Positions 53,065 to 61,515 of a DNA stretch of 64,000 nt are shown piece by piece. Position 1 is the first letter of the stretch. Each line of letters opens with the position of its first letter. The notes under the pieces are model-generated. The model saw nothing but the letters and a program-made list of their open reading frames with translations, was not told the origin of the DNA and searched no databases. Source of the stretch: Streptomyces liangshanensis (GTDB lineage: Bacteria; Actinomycetota; Actinomycetes; Streptomycetales; Streptomycetaceae); the NCBI RefSeq assembly GCF_011694815.1, contig NZ_CP050177.1, positions 7,075,501 to 7,139,500 of the forward strand. Reading direction: 5' to 3'. A program made the translations under genes and the position numbers.

Positions 53065-53091
53065 CCGGCCGTCACCGTCCGTGACGGCCGG
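53065..53091. promoter_or_regulatory. Inverted repeat between Rieske and universal stress genes
   Basis: CCGGCCGTCAC and its complement (11 bases) flank the loop CGTCC. It contains the CGTCAC core of the adjacent tandem repeats, in both orientations. It could be an operator or a hairpin. I see no clear promoter boxes in the remainder of this gap. Confidence 0.5.
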
Positions 53092-53246
53092 GACGCGCGC
53101 CGCCCCGCCGGGCCCGGATCGGTCCGGCGACGGCTGTCCACCGGTAAGTCCTCCCCGTGCCGGCGGTCCGGCGGTCTCCATCCGGGGGCGCGAAGTGTGA
53201 AGCTGTAAGGAGAGTCAACCGACCGGCGTGAAAGGCGGTGGGGGCC

Positions 53247-54137
53247 ATGGTGTCTCCCCTGGTGGTCGCTGTCGACGGATCCCCGTCCAGCCTCGAAGCG
53301 GTGGACTGGGCGGCGGACGCGGCGGCCAGGCACGGTGTGCCGCTGCGCGTGGTCCACGGTGTGGTGCAGGCCAACCGCCCGGAGCCCCGGGAGGACGAGG
53401 CCCTTCCCTTCGCCCCGTCCCGTACCCGCGAAGAGGCGGTGGAGGAGGGCGACGAGGTCGTCGGGGCGGCGACCGAACGAGTGAGGCGGCGCGCGCCCGG
53501 CGTGGAGGTGACCGGCGAGGTGTTGCCCGGGGAGGCGGTGACCGCCCTGCTCGGCGAGAGCGCGGGGGCGTTCGCCCTCGTCCTCGGGCACCGCGGGCGC
53601 GGTGCGCTCACCGGGCTGCTGCTCGGCTCGGTCGGCCTCGAGGTGGCGGGCCGCGCCGAGTGTCCCGTGGTCATCATCCGGGGGGAGAAGCCGAACATCG
53701 CCGGTGAGTTCGGCCGGGTCGTCCTCGGCGTGCGCGAGACGGACGACGCGCCCGCGGCGGCGGAGTTCGCGTTCCGGGAGGCCGAGGCGCGGAACTGCGA
53801 ACTGCACGCCGTCCACGCGTGGCACCTCCAGTCCGGCCAGGACGAGGCGATGAAGGACGGCATTCCCTGCGGCCCGATGATGTTCGCGGCGGAGGAACAC
53901 CTGGAAGAGACGCTCAAGGGGCCCGCTGCCCGCCACCCCGGCGTGAAGGTGATCAGCCAGGAGGCGTACTGCGGCTCCGCGCGGGACGGTCTCCTGCGCG
54001 CCGCGGCCTCCGCCGACCTCCTCGTCGTCGGCTCGCGCCGCCTCCAGCGCGCCTTCGGCCTCCAACTGGGCCCGGTCAGCCACGGCGCGCTGCACCACGC
54101 CGCCTGCCCGGTCGTGATCGTCCCCCAGCCGTCCTGA
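53247..54137 (+). CDS. Universal stress protein, tandem UspA domains
   Basis: A 296-residue cytoplasmic protein with two UspA domains (about 4-143 and 155-295). The first keeps the ATP-binding motif G-x2-G-x9-GS (GHRGRGALTGLLLGS); in the second, GSRRLQRAFGLQLGPVS has Pro where Ser would be, so it may not bind ATP. In actinomycetes such proteins are typically induced by hypoxia or stationary phase. ATG at 53247 was chosen so that the protein begins MVSPLVVAVDGSPSS; a GTG three codons upstream is an alternative. Confidence 0.9.
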   Translation: MVSPLVVAVDGSPSSLEAVDWAADAAARHGVPLRVVHGVVQANRPEPREDEALPFAPSRTREEAVEEGDEVVGAATERVRRRAPGVEVTGEVLPGEAVTALLGESAGAFALVLGHRGRGALTGLLLGSVGLEVAGRAECPVVIIRGEKPNIAGEFGRVVLGVRETDDAPAAAEFAFREAEARNCELHAVHAWHLQSGQDEAMKDGIPCGPMMFAAEEHLEETLKGPAARHPGVKVISQEAYCGSARDGLLRAAASADLLVVGSRRLQRAFGLQLGPVSHGALHHAACPVVIVPQPS

Positions 54138-54198
54138 CGCCGGCCCGGCCCGGGCCACGGCCAAGCCCGGGCACGGTCGATCGATGTAGCGGCCATTT

Positions 54199-54216
54199 GT
54201 TCTCCTGATCTTCACT
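54199..54216 (+). promoter_or_regulatory. Possible PHO box upstream of secreted phosphatase
   Basis: GTTCTCC and CTTCACT are spaced exactly 11 bases apart. The Streptomyces PhoP box is built from 11-base direct repeats with the core GTTCACC. Two units with 5-6 matches of 7 is suggestive, and the next gene encodes a phosphoesterase, which PhoP often controls. Confidence 0.35.
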
Positions 54217-54305
54217 CAGGTACGGCGGACGGCCCGCCCGGCCGCTCCTAGGGTTTGCGGCGCCCCAACACCCTTGCGGGGTACGCCACTTTCCCTAGGA
54301 GAGCC

Positions 54306-55196
54306 ATGAGCGCATCCAAGGCCCGCAGCAGCAGACGACTTTCCCTCACCGCGCTGGCCGGGGCCGCGGGCCTCGCCGCCGCCGCGCTCGGCCTCTGGGC
54401 CACGACCGGATCCACCGCCCAGGCGGCGGCGCTCCCCGCCCCCGACCACGTCGTGGTCGTCGTCATGGAGAACCACGCCTACAGCCAGGTCATCGGCAGC
54501 TCCACCGCGCCGTACCTCAACAACACGCTGAAGGCCGGCGGCGCCACCCTGACCCAGTCCTTCGGGCTCACCCACCCGAGCGAGCCGAACTACTACATGC
54601 TCTTCTCCGGCTCCAACCAGGGCCGTACCGACGACGGTTGCGTCAAGGTCGGCTCCCTCTCCGCCCCCAACCTCGCCTCCGAGCTGATCGGGGCCGGCAA
54701 GACGTGGGCGAGCTACAACGAGTCGCTGCCCAGCCAGGGTTCGACCACGTGCAGCAGCGGCGACTACGCGCAGAAGCACAACCCGTGGTTCGGCTTCTCC
54801 AACGTGCCCACCAGCACGGCGAAGACGATGACGCAGTTCCCCACCGACTACACCACCCTTCCGAAGGTCTCCTTCGTGGTGCCGAACCTGTGCAGCGACA
54901 TGCACGACTGCTCGGTCGCCACCGGCGACACCTGGATCAAGAACAAGCTGGGCGCCTACGCCACGTGGGCCAAGACCCACAACAGCATGCTCGTCGTCAC
55001 CTTCGACGAGGACAACAAGCTGTCGGGCAACCGCATCCCGACCCTCTTCTACGGACAGCATGTCGCCCCCGGCAGCTCCGTGGCCACCACCTACAACCAC
55101 TACAACGTGCTGCGCACGCTGGAGGACCTGGCGGGACTGACCGCGCACGCGGGCAACGCCGCCTCGGCCTCCGCCGTCTCGGGTATCTGGAACTGA
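54306..55196 (+). CDS. Secreted acid phosphatase / phosphoesterase-family protein
   Basis: A 296-residue exported phosphoesterase related to AcpA and phospholipase C. The signal peptide (SRRLSLTALAGAAGLAAAAL) ends near AQAAALPAP. The N-terminal metal/nucleophile region is DHVVVVVMENHAYSQV, and a second metal site lies in VTFDEDNK. It would release phosphate from organic esters outside the cell. AGGAGA lies 3 bases before ATG. The next gene, an MFS protein, starts 6 bases after its stop, followed by an overlapping beta-propeller-like gene. Confidence 0.88.
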   Translation: MSASKARSSRRLSLTALAGAAGLAAAALGLWATTGSTAQAAALPAPDHVVVVVMENHAYSQVIGSSTAPYLNNTLKAGGATLTQSFGLTHPSEPNYYMLFSGSNQGRTDDGCVKVGSLSAPNLASELIGAGKTWASYNESLPSQGSTTCSSGDYAQKHNPWFGFSNVPTSTAKTMTQFPTDYTTLPKVSFVVPNLCSDMHDCSVATGDTWIKNKLGAYATWAKTHNSMLVVTFDEDNKLSGNRIPTLFYGQHVAPGSSVATTYNHYNVLRTLEDLAGLTAHAGNAASASAVSGIWN

Positions 55197-55202
55197 CCGC
55201 CC

Positions 55203-56528
55203 GTGTACCTCGCGGACTCCCGCGGCAGCAAGGCCCCCGCCGCCCCGGACAACGGACTCCGTCCGGGGCGGCGGGTGGCCGCCGTGCCCGGCACCGTGCT
55301 GGCCCTCGGCGCGGTCAGCCTCATCACCGACATCTCCTCCGAGATGGTCACCGCCGTCCTCCCGCTCTACGTGGTCGCCGCCCTCGGGCTCTCCCCGCTC
55401 GGCTTCGGCCTGCTCGACGGCATCAACAACGGGGTCGGCGCCCTGGTCCGGCTGGCCGGCGGGCACCTCGCCGACCGCGGCGGACGACAGCACAAGGCGG
55501 TCGCCGGGATCGGCTACGGCCTGTCCGCGCTCTGCAAGCCCCTGCTCCTGCTCGCCCACACCCTGCCCGTGATCAGCGCCGTCCTCGCGCTGGACCGCAC
55601 CGGCAAAGGGCTGCGGACGGCACCCCGGGACGCGATGATCTCCCTGTCGACCCCGCCCGAGCGACTCGGCAGGGCCTTCGGGGTGCACCGCGCCATGGAC
55701 ACCACCGGCGCGCTGCTCGGCCCGCTCGTGGCCTTCGCCGTGCTCCGGTTCACCGTCGACGGGTACGACGCGGTCTTCGCCGTCAGCGGGTGCGTCGCGG
55801 CCCTGGGCGTTCTGGTGCTGGTCCTCTTCGTACCCCGGCAGGTCGCCTCGCGGCGGCACGCGCCCGACGCCCCGGGGCCGCACACCTCACCACCGGACCC
55901 GGCCGGATCCGGCTCCCCGGAGCCCCGCGCCACACTCCGCGACTCGGTCGCCCTGCTGCGCCGCCCGGCGCTCCGGCGGCTCACCGTGTGCGCCGTGCTC
56001 CTCGGCCTCACCACCGTCAGCGACTCCTTCCTCTACCTGCTGCTCCAGCGCGAACTGCGCCTGCCCGTCCACCTTTTCCCGCTCCTGCCGCTCGGCACGG
56101 CCGCCGCCTTCCTGCTGCTCGCCGTGCCGATGGGGGCGGTCGCCGACCGCGTCGGCCGGCGCGGGCTCTTCCTCGCGGGACACGGATTCCTGCTGCTGGC
56201 CTACGGGTTGGTGCTCCTCGCGTCCCGGAACGCCGGCACGTCCGTGGTGGTGGCCGTCCTGATCCTGCACGGCGCCTTCTACGCGGCCACCGACGGCGTG
56301 CTGGCGGCGGCCACCGCCCGGGTGGTCCCGCCGCAACACCTGGGCGCCGGGCAGGCGTTGGTGGGTACGGGGCAGGCGCTGGCCCGGTTCGTCTGCTCGC
56401 TCGGCTTCGGCGCGGCCTGGACCCTGTGGGGCGGCCGGACCGCCCTCGCGGTCACCGCCGCCGCCCTCGTCGCCGCCGCCGTCGCGGCCTCCTTCGTCCT
56501 CCGTACCGCCGATGAGGTGCCCGTATGA
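55203..56528 (+). CDS. MFS transporter
   Basis: A 441-residue MFS transporter with twelve hydrophobic segments. Helix 1 starts VLALGAVSLITDISSEMVTA, a pattern (LTDxSSEM) seen in a widespread group of uncharacterised bacterial MFS proteins. Motif A-like loops are GGHLADRGGRQH and GAVADRVGRRG; DRTGKGLRTAPRDAM lies after helix 4. The GTG start is 6 bases after the phosphatase stop, with no clear ribosome-binding site, so translation is probably coupled. It may import or export the phosphatase product. Confidence 0.88.
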   Translation: MYLADSRGSKAPAAPDNGLRPGRRVAAVPGTVLALGAVSLITDISSEMVTAVLPLYVVAALGLSPLGFGLLDGINNGVGALVRLAGGHLADRGGRQHKAVAGIGYGLSALCKPLLLLAHTLPVISAVLALDRTGKGLRTAPRDAMISLSTPPERLGRAFGVHRAMDTTGALLGPLVAFAVLRFTVDGYDAVFAVSGCVAALGVLVLVLFVPRQVASRRHAPDAPGPHTSPPDPAGSGSPEPRATLRDSVALLRRPALRRLTVCAVLLGLTTVSDSFLYLLLQRELRLPVHLFPLLPLGTAAAFLLLAVPMGAVADRVGRRGLFLAGHGFLLLAYGLVLLASRNAGTSVVVAVLILHGAFYAATDGVLAAATARVVPPQHLGAGQALVGTGQALARFVCSLGFGAAWTLWGGRTALAVTAAALVAAAVAASFVLRTADEVPV

Positions 56529-57547
56529 CCCGCACCAGCCGCCTGATGATCCTGCTCGTCGCCGTCCTGCTGCTCGGCGCGGCCGGCACGGGAGCCGTGC
56601 TGCACGCGGCGAACCGGTCCGGCGAGCGGAACCAGGAACAGGCGGGCGGCGCGCCCGTCAGGACCGGTACGGTCTCGCTCCGGCCGGACGGCGGGCGCCG
56701 CCTCCTCGTCCGCAACCTCGCGTGGGGGCCGCACCGCGACGAGATCGCGTCCGTCCCCGCCGGCCGGCCGGACGGGCCGCGCACGGTCTCCGGCGTGAAG
56801 TGCCTGCGCTTCCACGCCGCCGCCGGGACCGGCATCTGCCTCCAGGCCCGCCACGGGGCGCTGGAGGACACCTACCGGGCCGTGGTGCTCGACGCGGACC
56901 TGCGCGAGGTACGGCACTACCCGGTCGCGGGCATCCCCACCCGGGCCAGGGTCTCGCCCTCGGGGCACCTCGTCGCCTGGACGGTCTTCGTCAGCGGCGA
57001 CTCGTACGCGGGCACCGCCTTCTCCACCCGCACCTCCCTCGCCGACGCCCGCACGGGCGCGATCGACGACAACCTGGAGACGTTCTCCGTCGTCAAGGAC
57101 GGCCGGCCGTACCACGCCTCCGACATCAACATCTGGGGTGTCACCTTCGCCGACGACTCCCGCTTCTACGCGACGCTGGCCACCGCCGGGCAGACGTACC
57201 TCGTCCAAGGGGACCCGGCCGCACGGACGTTGACCACCCTGCACCGCAACGTCGAGTGTCCGTCGCTCTCGCCCGACGGCAGCCGGATCGCGTACAAGAA
57301 GCGGGTCCCGGGAGCGCCGGCGGACGCGCCGTGGCGGCTGTACGTGCTCGACCTCCACGACATGACCGAGACCGCGACCGCCGAGCGGCGCGACGTCGAC
57401 GACCAGGCGTTGTGGGCGGACGGCTCCACGCTCGTCTACGCGCTGCCGGGCGACTACGGCTCCGACCTGTGGACCGTACCCGCCAACGGGACCGGGGCGC
57501 CCCGGCGCCTGATGCGCTCCGCCGTCGCCCCCGCCTACCTGGGCTGA
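56525..57547 (+). CDS. Membrane-anchored beta-propeller-like (TolB/PD40) protein
   Basis: A 340-residue protein with one N-terminal hydrophobic segment (LMILLVAVLLLGAAGTGAVL), a signal anchor or uncleaved signal. The rest reads as TolB/WD40-like propeller blades (VSPSGHLVAWT; CPSLSPDGSRIAYKK; ALWADGSTLVYALPG; SDLWTVPANG). It should sit outside the membrane and bind a protein or ligand. Its ATG overlaps the MFS stop by 4 bases, so the phosphatase, MFS and propeller genes form one unit. Confidence 0.85.
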   Translation: MTRTSRLMILLVAVLLLGAAGTGAVLHAANRSGERNQEQAGGAPVRTGTVSLRPDGGRRLLVRNLAWGPHRDEIASVPAGRPDGPRTVSGVKCLRFHAAAGTGICLQARHGALEDTYRAVVLDADLREVRHYPVAGIPTRARVSPSGHLVAWTVFVSGDSYAGTAFSTRTSLADARTGAIDDNLETFSVVKDGRPYHASDINIWGVTFADDSRFYATLATAGQTYLVQGDPAARTLTTLHRNVECPSLSPDGSRIAYKKRVPGAPADAPWRLYVLDLHDMTETATAERRDVDDQALWADGSTLVYALPGDYGSDLWTVPANGTGAPRRLMRSAVAPAYLG

Positions 57548-57634
57548 CGGCGGGCTCCGGTCACCGGCGTCGGCCACCGGGATCGGCCACCGGCGCCCGA
57601 ACCCGCCCGGCGACGACTGCCCGGACCCGCCCGG

Positions 57635-58699
57635 CTACGACAGACCGTGCCGGCTGTCGCCGAGCACCCGCTCGCACACCGCGCGCTCCATCGCGGGGGA
57701 GAAGGGATCGCGGCGGGCGGCGACGGCCCGCCGGGTGTCCTGGGCCGTCAGGTCGGCGTTGATCGCCGCTCCCGCGCGCCTGCCCGCGTCGGCGGCGCCC
57801 AGGACCTGGTCGGTGAGCGACGTGATGTTCCCGGCCGCCCACACCCCGGCGACGGCCGTCGCGCCGACGGCGTCGGCCTCGACACGGCTGCCGATCACAT
57901 GGCCGCCCACCTCCTGGGCGACGGGCTCCAGGCCGAGGCCGCCGAGGGCGCCGACCCGGGCGGTGAAGCGCGGCGCGACCACCAGGGCCTGACACGCGAC
58001 CTCCGGGCCGGCCGCCAGCCGGACGGCGGTGAGCCGGTCCTCCGCGACCACCAGCCCGGCCATCGTGCCGTCCACCACGGAGACGTCCCGGGCCGCGAGC
58101 TGTTCGTACGCCTCGTCGTCCGGCTCCGGCCCCGTGTGCAGGAAGAGCGTGACGTCGTCGCTCCACTGCCGCCACATCAGGGCCTGGTGGGCGGCGAGGG
58201 GGCCGGTGCCGAGGATCCCGACGGCCTGGTCCCGTACCTCCCAGCCGTGGCAGTACGGGCAGTGCAGCACGTCCCGCCCCCACCGCTCCGACAGGCCCGG
58301 GACGTCGGGCAGTTCGTCGACCAGGCCGGTGGCGAGCAGCAGCCGCCGGGCCGACACGGCCGTCCCGTCGCCGAGGACGAGACGGAAGTCACCGGCCGCC
58401 CGCCGTTCGGCGGCCACCACCGTGCCGGTCACCAACTCGCCGCCGTACCCGGCTACTTCGGCGCGGCCCGTCGCCAGGAGATCCCCCGGCGGGGTGCCCT
58501 CGCGGCCCAGGTAGTTGTGGACGCCCGACGCCGGGGCGTTACGAGGATGTCCGGCGTCGACCACCAGGACCGAGCGCCGGGCCCTGGCCAGGGTCAGGGC
58601 GCCGCTCAGGCCCGCGGCCCCGCCGCCGACCACCACCACGTCGTGACGCCGCTCGACCCCGGGGGCGGGGTCCGGTGTCCGTGGATTCCGTGCTGTCAT
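57635..58699 (-). CDS. NAD(P)/FAD-dependent oxidoreductase, thioredoxin-reductase-like
   Basis: A 354-residue flavoprotein of the thioredoxin reductase fold. The FAD site is VVVGGGAAGLSGAL (22-35), the redox pair is CPYC (Cys147, Cys150) in HCPYCHGWE, and an NAD(P) site GILGTGPLAA follows. CPYCHGWE is characteristic of the TrxR-like group that includes dithiol oxidases of the HlmI/GliT type. Those close disulfides in natural products, but no partner pathway lies here. GGAGG lies 8 bases before the chosen ATG. There is no thioredoxin gene nearby. Confidence 0.88.
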   Translation of the reverse strand: MTARNPRTPDPAPGVERRHDVVVVGGGAAGLSGALTLARARRSVLVVDAGHPRNAPASGVHNYLGREGTPPGDLLATGRAEVAGYGGELVTGTVVAAERRAAGDFRLVLGDGTAVSARRLLLATGLVDELPDVPGLSERWGRDVLHCPYCHGWEVRDQAVGILGTGPLAAHQALMWRQWSDDVTLFLHTGPEPDDEAYEQLAARDVSVVDGTMAGLVVAEDRLTAVRLAAGPEVACQALVVAPRFTARVGALGGLGLEPVAQEVGGHVIGSRVEADAVGATAVAGVWAAGNITSLTDQVLGAADAGRRAGAAINADLTAQDTRRAVAARRDPFSPAMERAVCERVLGDSRHGLS

Positions 58700-58798
58700 G
58701 TCGCGCACCTCCGTTCAACGGCGATACTTCACCCCGGGTGGCCGGTTCGACAAACATCTTTGCGGGAACGGCAAACGTGGCGTGGTGCCCTCTCCACC

Positions 58799-58829
58799 GG
58801 CGCCCCTCCTGCGGCGAGGCGCCCCTCCT
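58799..58829. repeat. Direct repeat before the small ABC transporter
   Basis: GGCGCCCCTCCT occurs twice, 19 bases apart, the second copy touching the -10 box of the ABC ATPase gene. This could be a regulator's direct-repeat site. Confidence 0.5.
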
Positions 58830-58834
58830 ATGCT
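58829..58834 (+). promoter_or_regulatory. -10 box of a leaderless ABC ATPase transcript
   Basis: TATGCT lies 6 bases before the ATG of the ABC ATPase gene. It abuts the direct repeat that occupies the -35 region. Confidence 0.6.
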
Positions 58835-58840
58835 GGCCCG

Positions 58841-59665
58841 ATGAGACTCGACGGGATCGGCCTGCGCCACGGACGGCGCGGCCCCTGGCTCCTGCGCGAT
58901 GTGCAACTGGAGCTGCTGCCCGGCCAGTTGATCCGGGCTCAGGGACGCAACGGCTGCGGGAAGTCGACCCTCCTGCGGGTGGTCGCCGGGGCGGCCCGCC
59001 CCGGCCGGGGCCAGGTGCTCGGACGCCCGGCGCGCACCGCGTACGTACCGGAGCGCTTCCCGCCCGCCCTGCCGTTCCCCGCGCTGGAGTACCTGCGGCT
59101 CATGGGCCGGGTGCACGGCCTGCCGGCGGCGGAGGCCGAGCGGCGCGGCACCCGGCTGCTCTCCCGCCTCGGCGCCGAGGGGCACGCGGACCGGCCGCTG
59201 GCCCGGCTCTCCAAGGGCACGTGCCAGAAGGTCGCGGTGGCGCAGGCCCTCCTCGCCGACCCGGCGCTGCTGGTGCTCGACGAGGCGTGGACGGGCCTGG
59301 ACACCGACGCGCGGACGGCCCTGGACGAGGAGGTGGAGGAGCGCGCCGACCGGGGGACCACCGTGGTCTTCGTCGATCACGACCCGTCCCGGCTCGGCCT
59401 CCGTACCGACCTGCGCTGGGCCCTCGGCGACGGCACGGTGGCCGTGACGTCCCAGGAAGCCGCCACGCCGGTGCGGATCGACTGCACCGGTGTCGCGGAC
59501 GGGCCCGAGGCCCTGTCCGCCCTGCCGGGTGTCCGGGCCGTCACCGTCCTCGCCGACGCGACCGTACGACTGGAGACCGACGAAGCCCACTCGGACGCGC
59601 TGCTGCGCGCGCTGCTCGCCCTGCCGGGCACCCACGTCCGCCGCGTGAGCGGGGGACTGCGTTGA
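58841..59665 (+). CDS. ABC transporter ATPase
   Basis: A 274-residue ABC ATPase. Walker A is GRNGCGKST, the signature is the variant LSKGTCQK, Walker B is LLVLDEAWTGL and the H-loop is VDHD. LSKGxxQK is common in ATPases that work with simple exporter permeases. About 60 residues beyond the ATPase core form a small extra domain of unknown role. It is coupled to the membrane protein gene that follows through TTGA. Confidence 0.9.
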   Translation: MRLDGIGLRHGRRGPWLLRDVQLELLPGQLIRAQGRNGCGKSTLLRVVAGAARPGRGQVLGRPARTAYVPERFPPALPFPALEYLRLMGRVHGLPAAEAERRGTRLLSRLGAEGHADRPLARLSKGTCQKVAVAQALLADPALLVLDEAWTGLDTDARTALDEEVEERADRGTTVVFVDHDPSRLGLRTDLRWALGDGTVAVTSQEAATPVRIDCTGVADGPEALSALPGVRAVTVLADATVRLETDEAHSDALLRALLALPGTHVRRVSGGLR

Positions 59666-60336
59666 GAGCACTGCTCCGCTACTACGGCGTCCTGCTGCTG
59701 CGCTCACAGCGCTGGCTCCCGCCCGTCGTGGCCTACGCCGGGCTGGTGGCGATCTCGACGGACGGCGTGTCGCGGCTCGGCAGCCAGCTGGGCTGGAACG
59801 CCGCCGCGCTGGTGCCCGTCCTCGCCTGGCTCACCCGCTCCCTGCTGACCGGCGAGCCGCCCGCGGCCCGCGCCTGCCTCGCCGCCGCGACGGGCACCCG
59901 CCGCCCCCAGTACGCCGCGCTCGCCGTCCCCCTGGCCGCCGGCCTGCTGCTGATGGCGCTCGCGGCGGCGGTCGCGCTGCTGACCTGCCCGGTTCCCGCG
60001 GACGTCCCGTTGGCGAGTGTGCTCGGCGGGGGACTGGCCACCGGTGTGGTCTGCTGCCTGGCGGGCAGCGCGCTGGGCGCGCTCTGCGCCCCGCCGCTGC
60101 TGCGCACGACGGCGGGCGGGGCGGCGGGGCTGGTCCTGGGGTCCGTCCTGCTGCTGGTGTTCTCCGCCTCGCCGGTCAACGCCGCCGTCCGCGACGCGGT
60201 CTCCTCCGGCCCGGCCGGTGCGCCGTTCCCGGCGCTGCCGTTGCCGGCCGCGCTCGCCCTGGCCGCCGCGTGCTGGTGGGCCTCCGCCCGGGCGGCCGGG
60301 CGCGTGGGCGGAGGCACCGGACCGGAGTCCGGCTGA
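59662..60336 (+). CDS. ABC transporter membrane subunit (small)
   Basis: A 224-residue membrane protein with six hydrophobic segments, rich in Ala and Leu and with no conserved permease motif. Its position makes it the likely membrane partner of the ATPase. The only in-frame start compatible with the neighbour is TTG, which overlaps the ATPase stop as TTGA; no upstream ATG or GTG exists in frame. Substrate unknown. Confidence 0.8.
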   Translation: MRALLRYYGVLLLRSQRWLPPVVAYAGLVAISTDGVSRLGSQLGWNAAALVPVLAWLTRSLLTGEPPAARACLAAATGTRRPQYAALAVPLAAGLLLMALAAAVALLTCPVPADVPLASVLGGGLATGVVCCLAGSALGALCAPPLLRTTAGGAAGLVLGSVLLLVFSASPVNAAVRDAVSSGPAGAPFPALPLPAALALAAACWWASARAAGRVGGGTGPESG

Positions 60337-60377
60337 GGCGGGCCCCAGGGGCCGGACCGGCAGTGCGACGACAAGCC

Positions 60378-60677
60378 CTAGGCGACCGTCACGTCCTTGC
60401 CGAAGGCCACGTAGCCGGTGAAGTCCCTTCCCACCCGGTCGACCGCGGAGGCCGGCGGCTGCGGGTACGACCAGGCCGCGTCCGGGTGGTCGTTCCCCGG
60501 GATCCGCGCGTCGAAGTACTGCGCCTTTCCCTTCCACGGGCAGGTGTAGGGGGTGTCGCTCTCGGACAGGGCCTGAGGGGTGATCGCCTCCGGGGGGAAG
60601 TACCAGTTCCCCTCGATGGAGACCACGTCGGCGTCGTTCGCGTCCGCGAGGACCGTTCCGTCGAGTACCGCCTGCAT
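60378..60677 (-). CDS. DUF427-domain protein
   Basis: A 99-residue protein of the DUF427 family, a small beta-barrel-like fold widespread in actinobacteria with no established function. The family pattern is clear: DVVSIEGNWYFPPEAI, TPYTCPWKGKAQYFD and DAAWSYPQPP. AAGGAA lies 7 bases before ATG. The 213 bases upstream hold no other gene that I can support. Confidence 0.92.
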   Translation of the reverse strand: MQAVLDGTVLADANDADVVSIEGNWYFPPEAITPQALSESDTPYTCPWKGKAQYFDARIPGNDHPDAAWSYPQPPASAVDRVGRDFTGYVAFGKDVTVA

Positions 60678-60878
60678 GAGTCGTTCCTTTCAGAAACCAC
60701 GTGCCAGTTCCGGGGTGGGGCACGCCGTGTACGGTGCCCCGCCCCCTCCAGGGAGAAGCGCACGTCGGCGTTGTCCAACCCACCCGGGGAAGCGGGTCGG
60801 CCATTCGCATTATTCCCGCGCGGCACCGGCACCGCATCGGAAGGCGGCCCTGGCCGGGCCGCCCCGGGAGCGGCGGGA

Positions 60879-60884
60879 TAGCGT
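60879..60884 (+). promoter_or_regulatory. -10 box of a leaderless transcript for the hypothetical gene
   Basis: TAGCGT lies 6 bases before the ATG, the same arrangement as at the HxlR, VOC and ABC ATPase genes. It supports both the reality and the start of this hypothetical gene. Confidence 0.5.
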
Positions 60885-60890
60885 GCCGGA

Positions 60891-61391
60891 ATGGGAGATC
60901 ACTCAGCTGAACCGGCCCCTGGGCTCTGGGAGTACGCGCTCGCCGCGGCGGACGAGCTGGTGCTGTGGCACCTCGGCACCGCAGCCGCCCGGCAGGACCG
61001 GGTCGAGGAGGTCCAGGCGCACCATGCCCCCGTGGTCGTGCTGCTCGCGGCGGCCCTCCACGACCGGGCCCTCGCCGCGGACCTGGCCGGCACCGACCTC
61101 GACCGGGTGGAGCTGGCGGCCGCGTACCAGGTGCTCGAAGCGCACGCCGTCCCCGCCGTCGAGGCGGCGCCGGCCGCCCCGGGACTCGGGGGCGAGCAGC
61201 GCGCGCAGTTGCTGGCCGAGCGCGAGACCCCGGCGTTCGAGGTCGTCCGTACGGCCGCCCTGCGGGTCCTCGCCGGGCACCTCGCGGACGGCGGCCCCCT
61301 GCTCGCCGACCGCGCGGGCGCGCTCGCTGCGGAGGGACGGGCCCGCAGGCTGAGGCAACTGGAACACCGGGGCCCGACCGGCGGAATCTGA
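60891..61391 (+). CDS. Hypothetical helical protein ending in a tandem repeat
   Basis: A 166-residue, Ala/Leu-rich, soluble helical protein with no motif I recognise. Heptad-like stretches (ADLAGTDLDRVELAAAYQVLE) suggest a helical bundle or coiled coil. Codon choice and a leaderless -10 box favour a real gene; a reverse-strand frame over the same bases has poorer composition. The stop codon falls within the first unit of a 14-base tandem repeat, so slippage there could change the C-terminus. Confidence 0.6.
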   Translation: MGDHSAEPAPGLWEYALAAADELVLWHLGTAAARQDRVEEVQAHHAPVVVLLAAALHDRALAADLAGTDLDRVELAAAYQVLEAHAVPAVEAAPAAPGLGGEQRAQLLAERETPAFEVVRTAALRVLAGHLADGGPLLADRAGALAAEGRARRLRQLEHRGPTGGI

Positions 61392-61467
61392 CCGGCAGGA
61401 TCTGACCGGCGGGATCTGACCGGCGGGATCCGACCGGCAGGATCCGACCGGCGGGATCTGACCGCCA
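61384..61467. repeat. Six tandem copies of a 14-base repeat
   Basis: Six consecutive units of GGATCTGACCGGCG, differing at one or two positions (T/C at base 6, G/A at base 14). The first carries the TGA stop of the hypothetical gene. Because 14 is not a multiple of 3, gain or loss of units does not affect that stop. The array lies between convergent genes. Confidence 0.92.
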
Positions 61468-61515
61468 CCCGTACGCCCGCCGGGACAACGCCCCGGCCCG
61501 AGCCCTCCGGTTCCG

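Noticed and set aside
57548..57634. Imperfect repeats (CGGCCACCGG; CCCGCCCGGC) between convergent genes
   Set aside because: Short and imperfect; no hairpin of useful strength and no sign of function.
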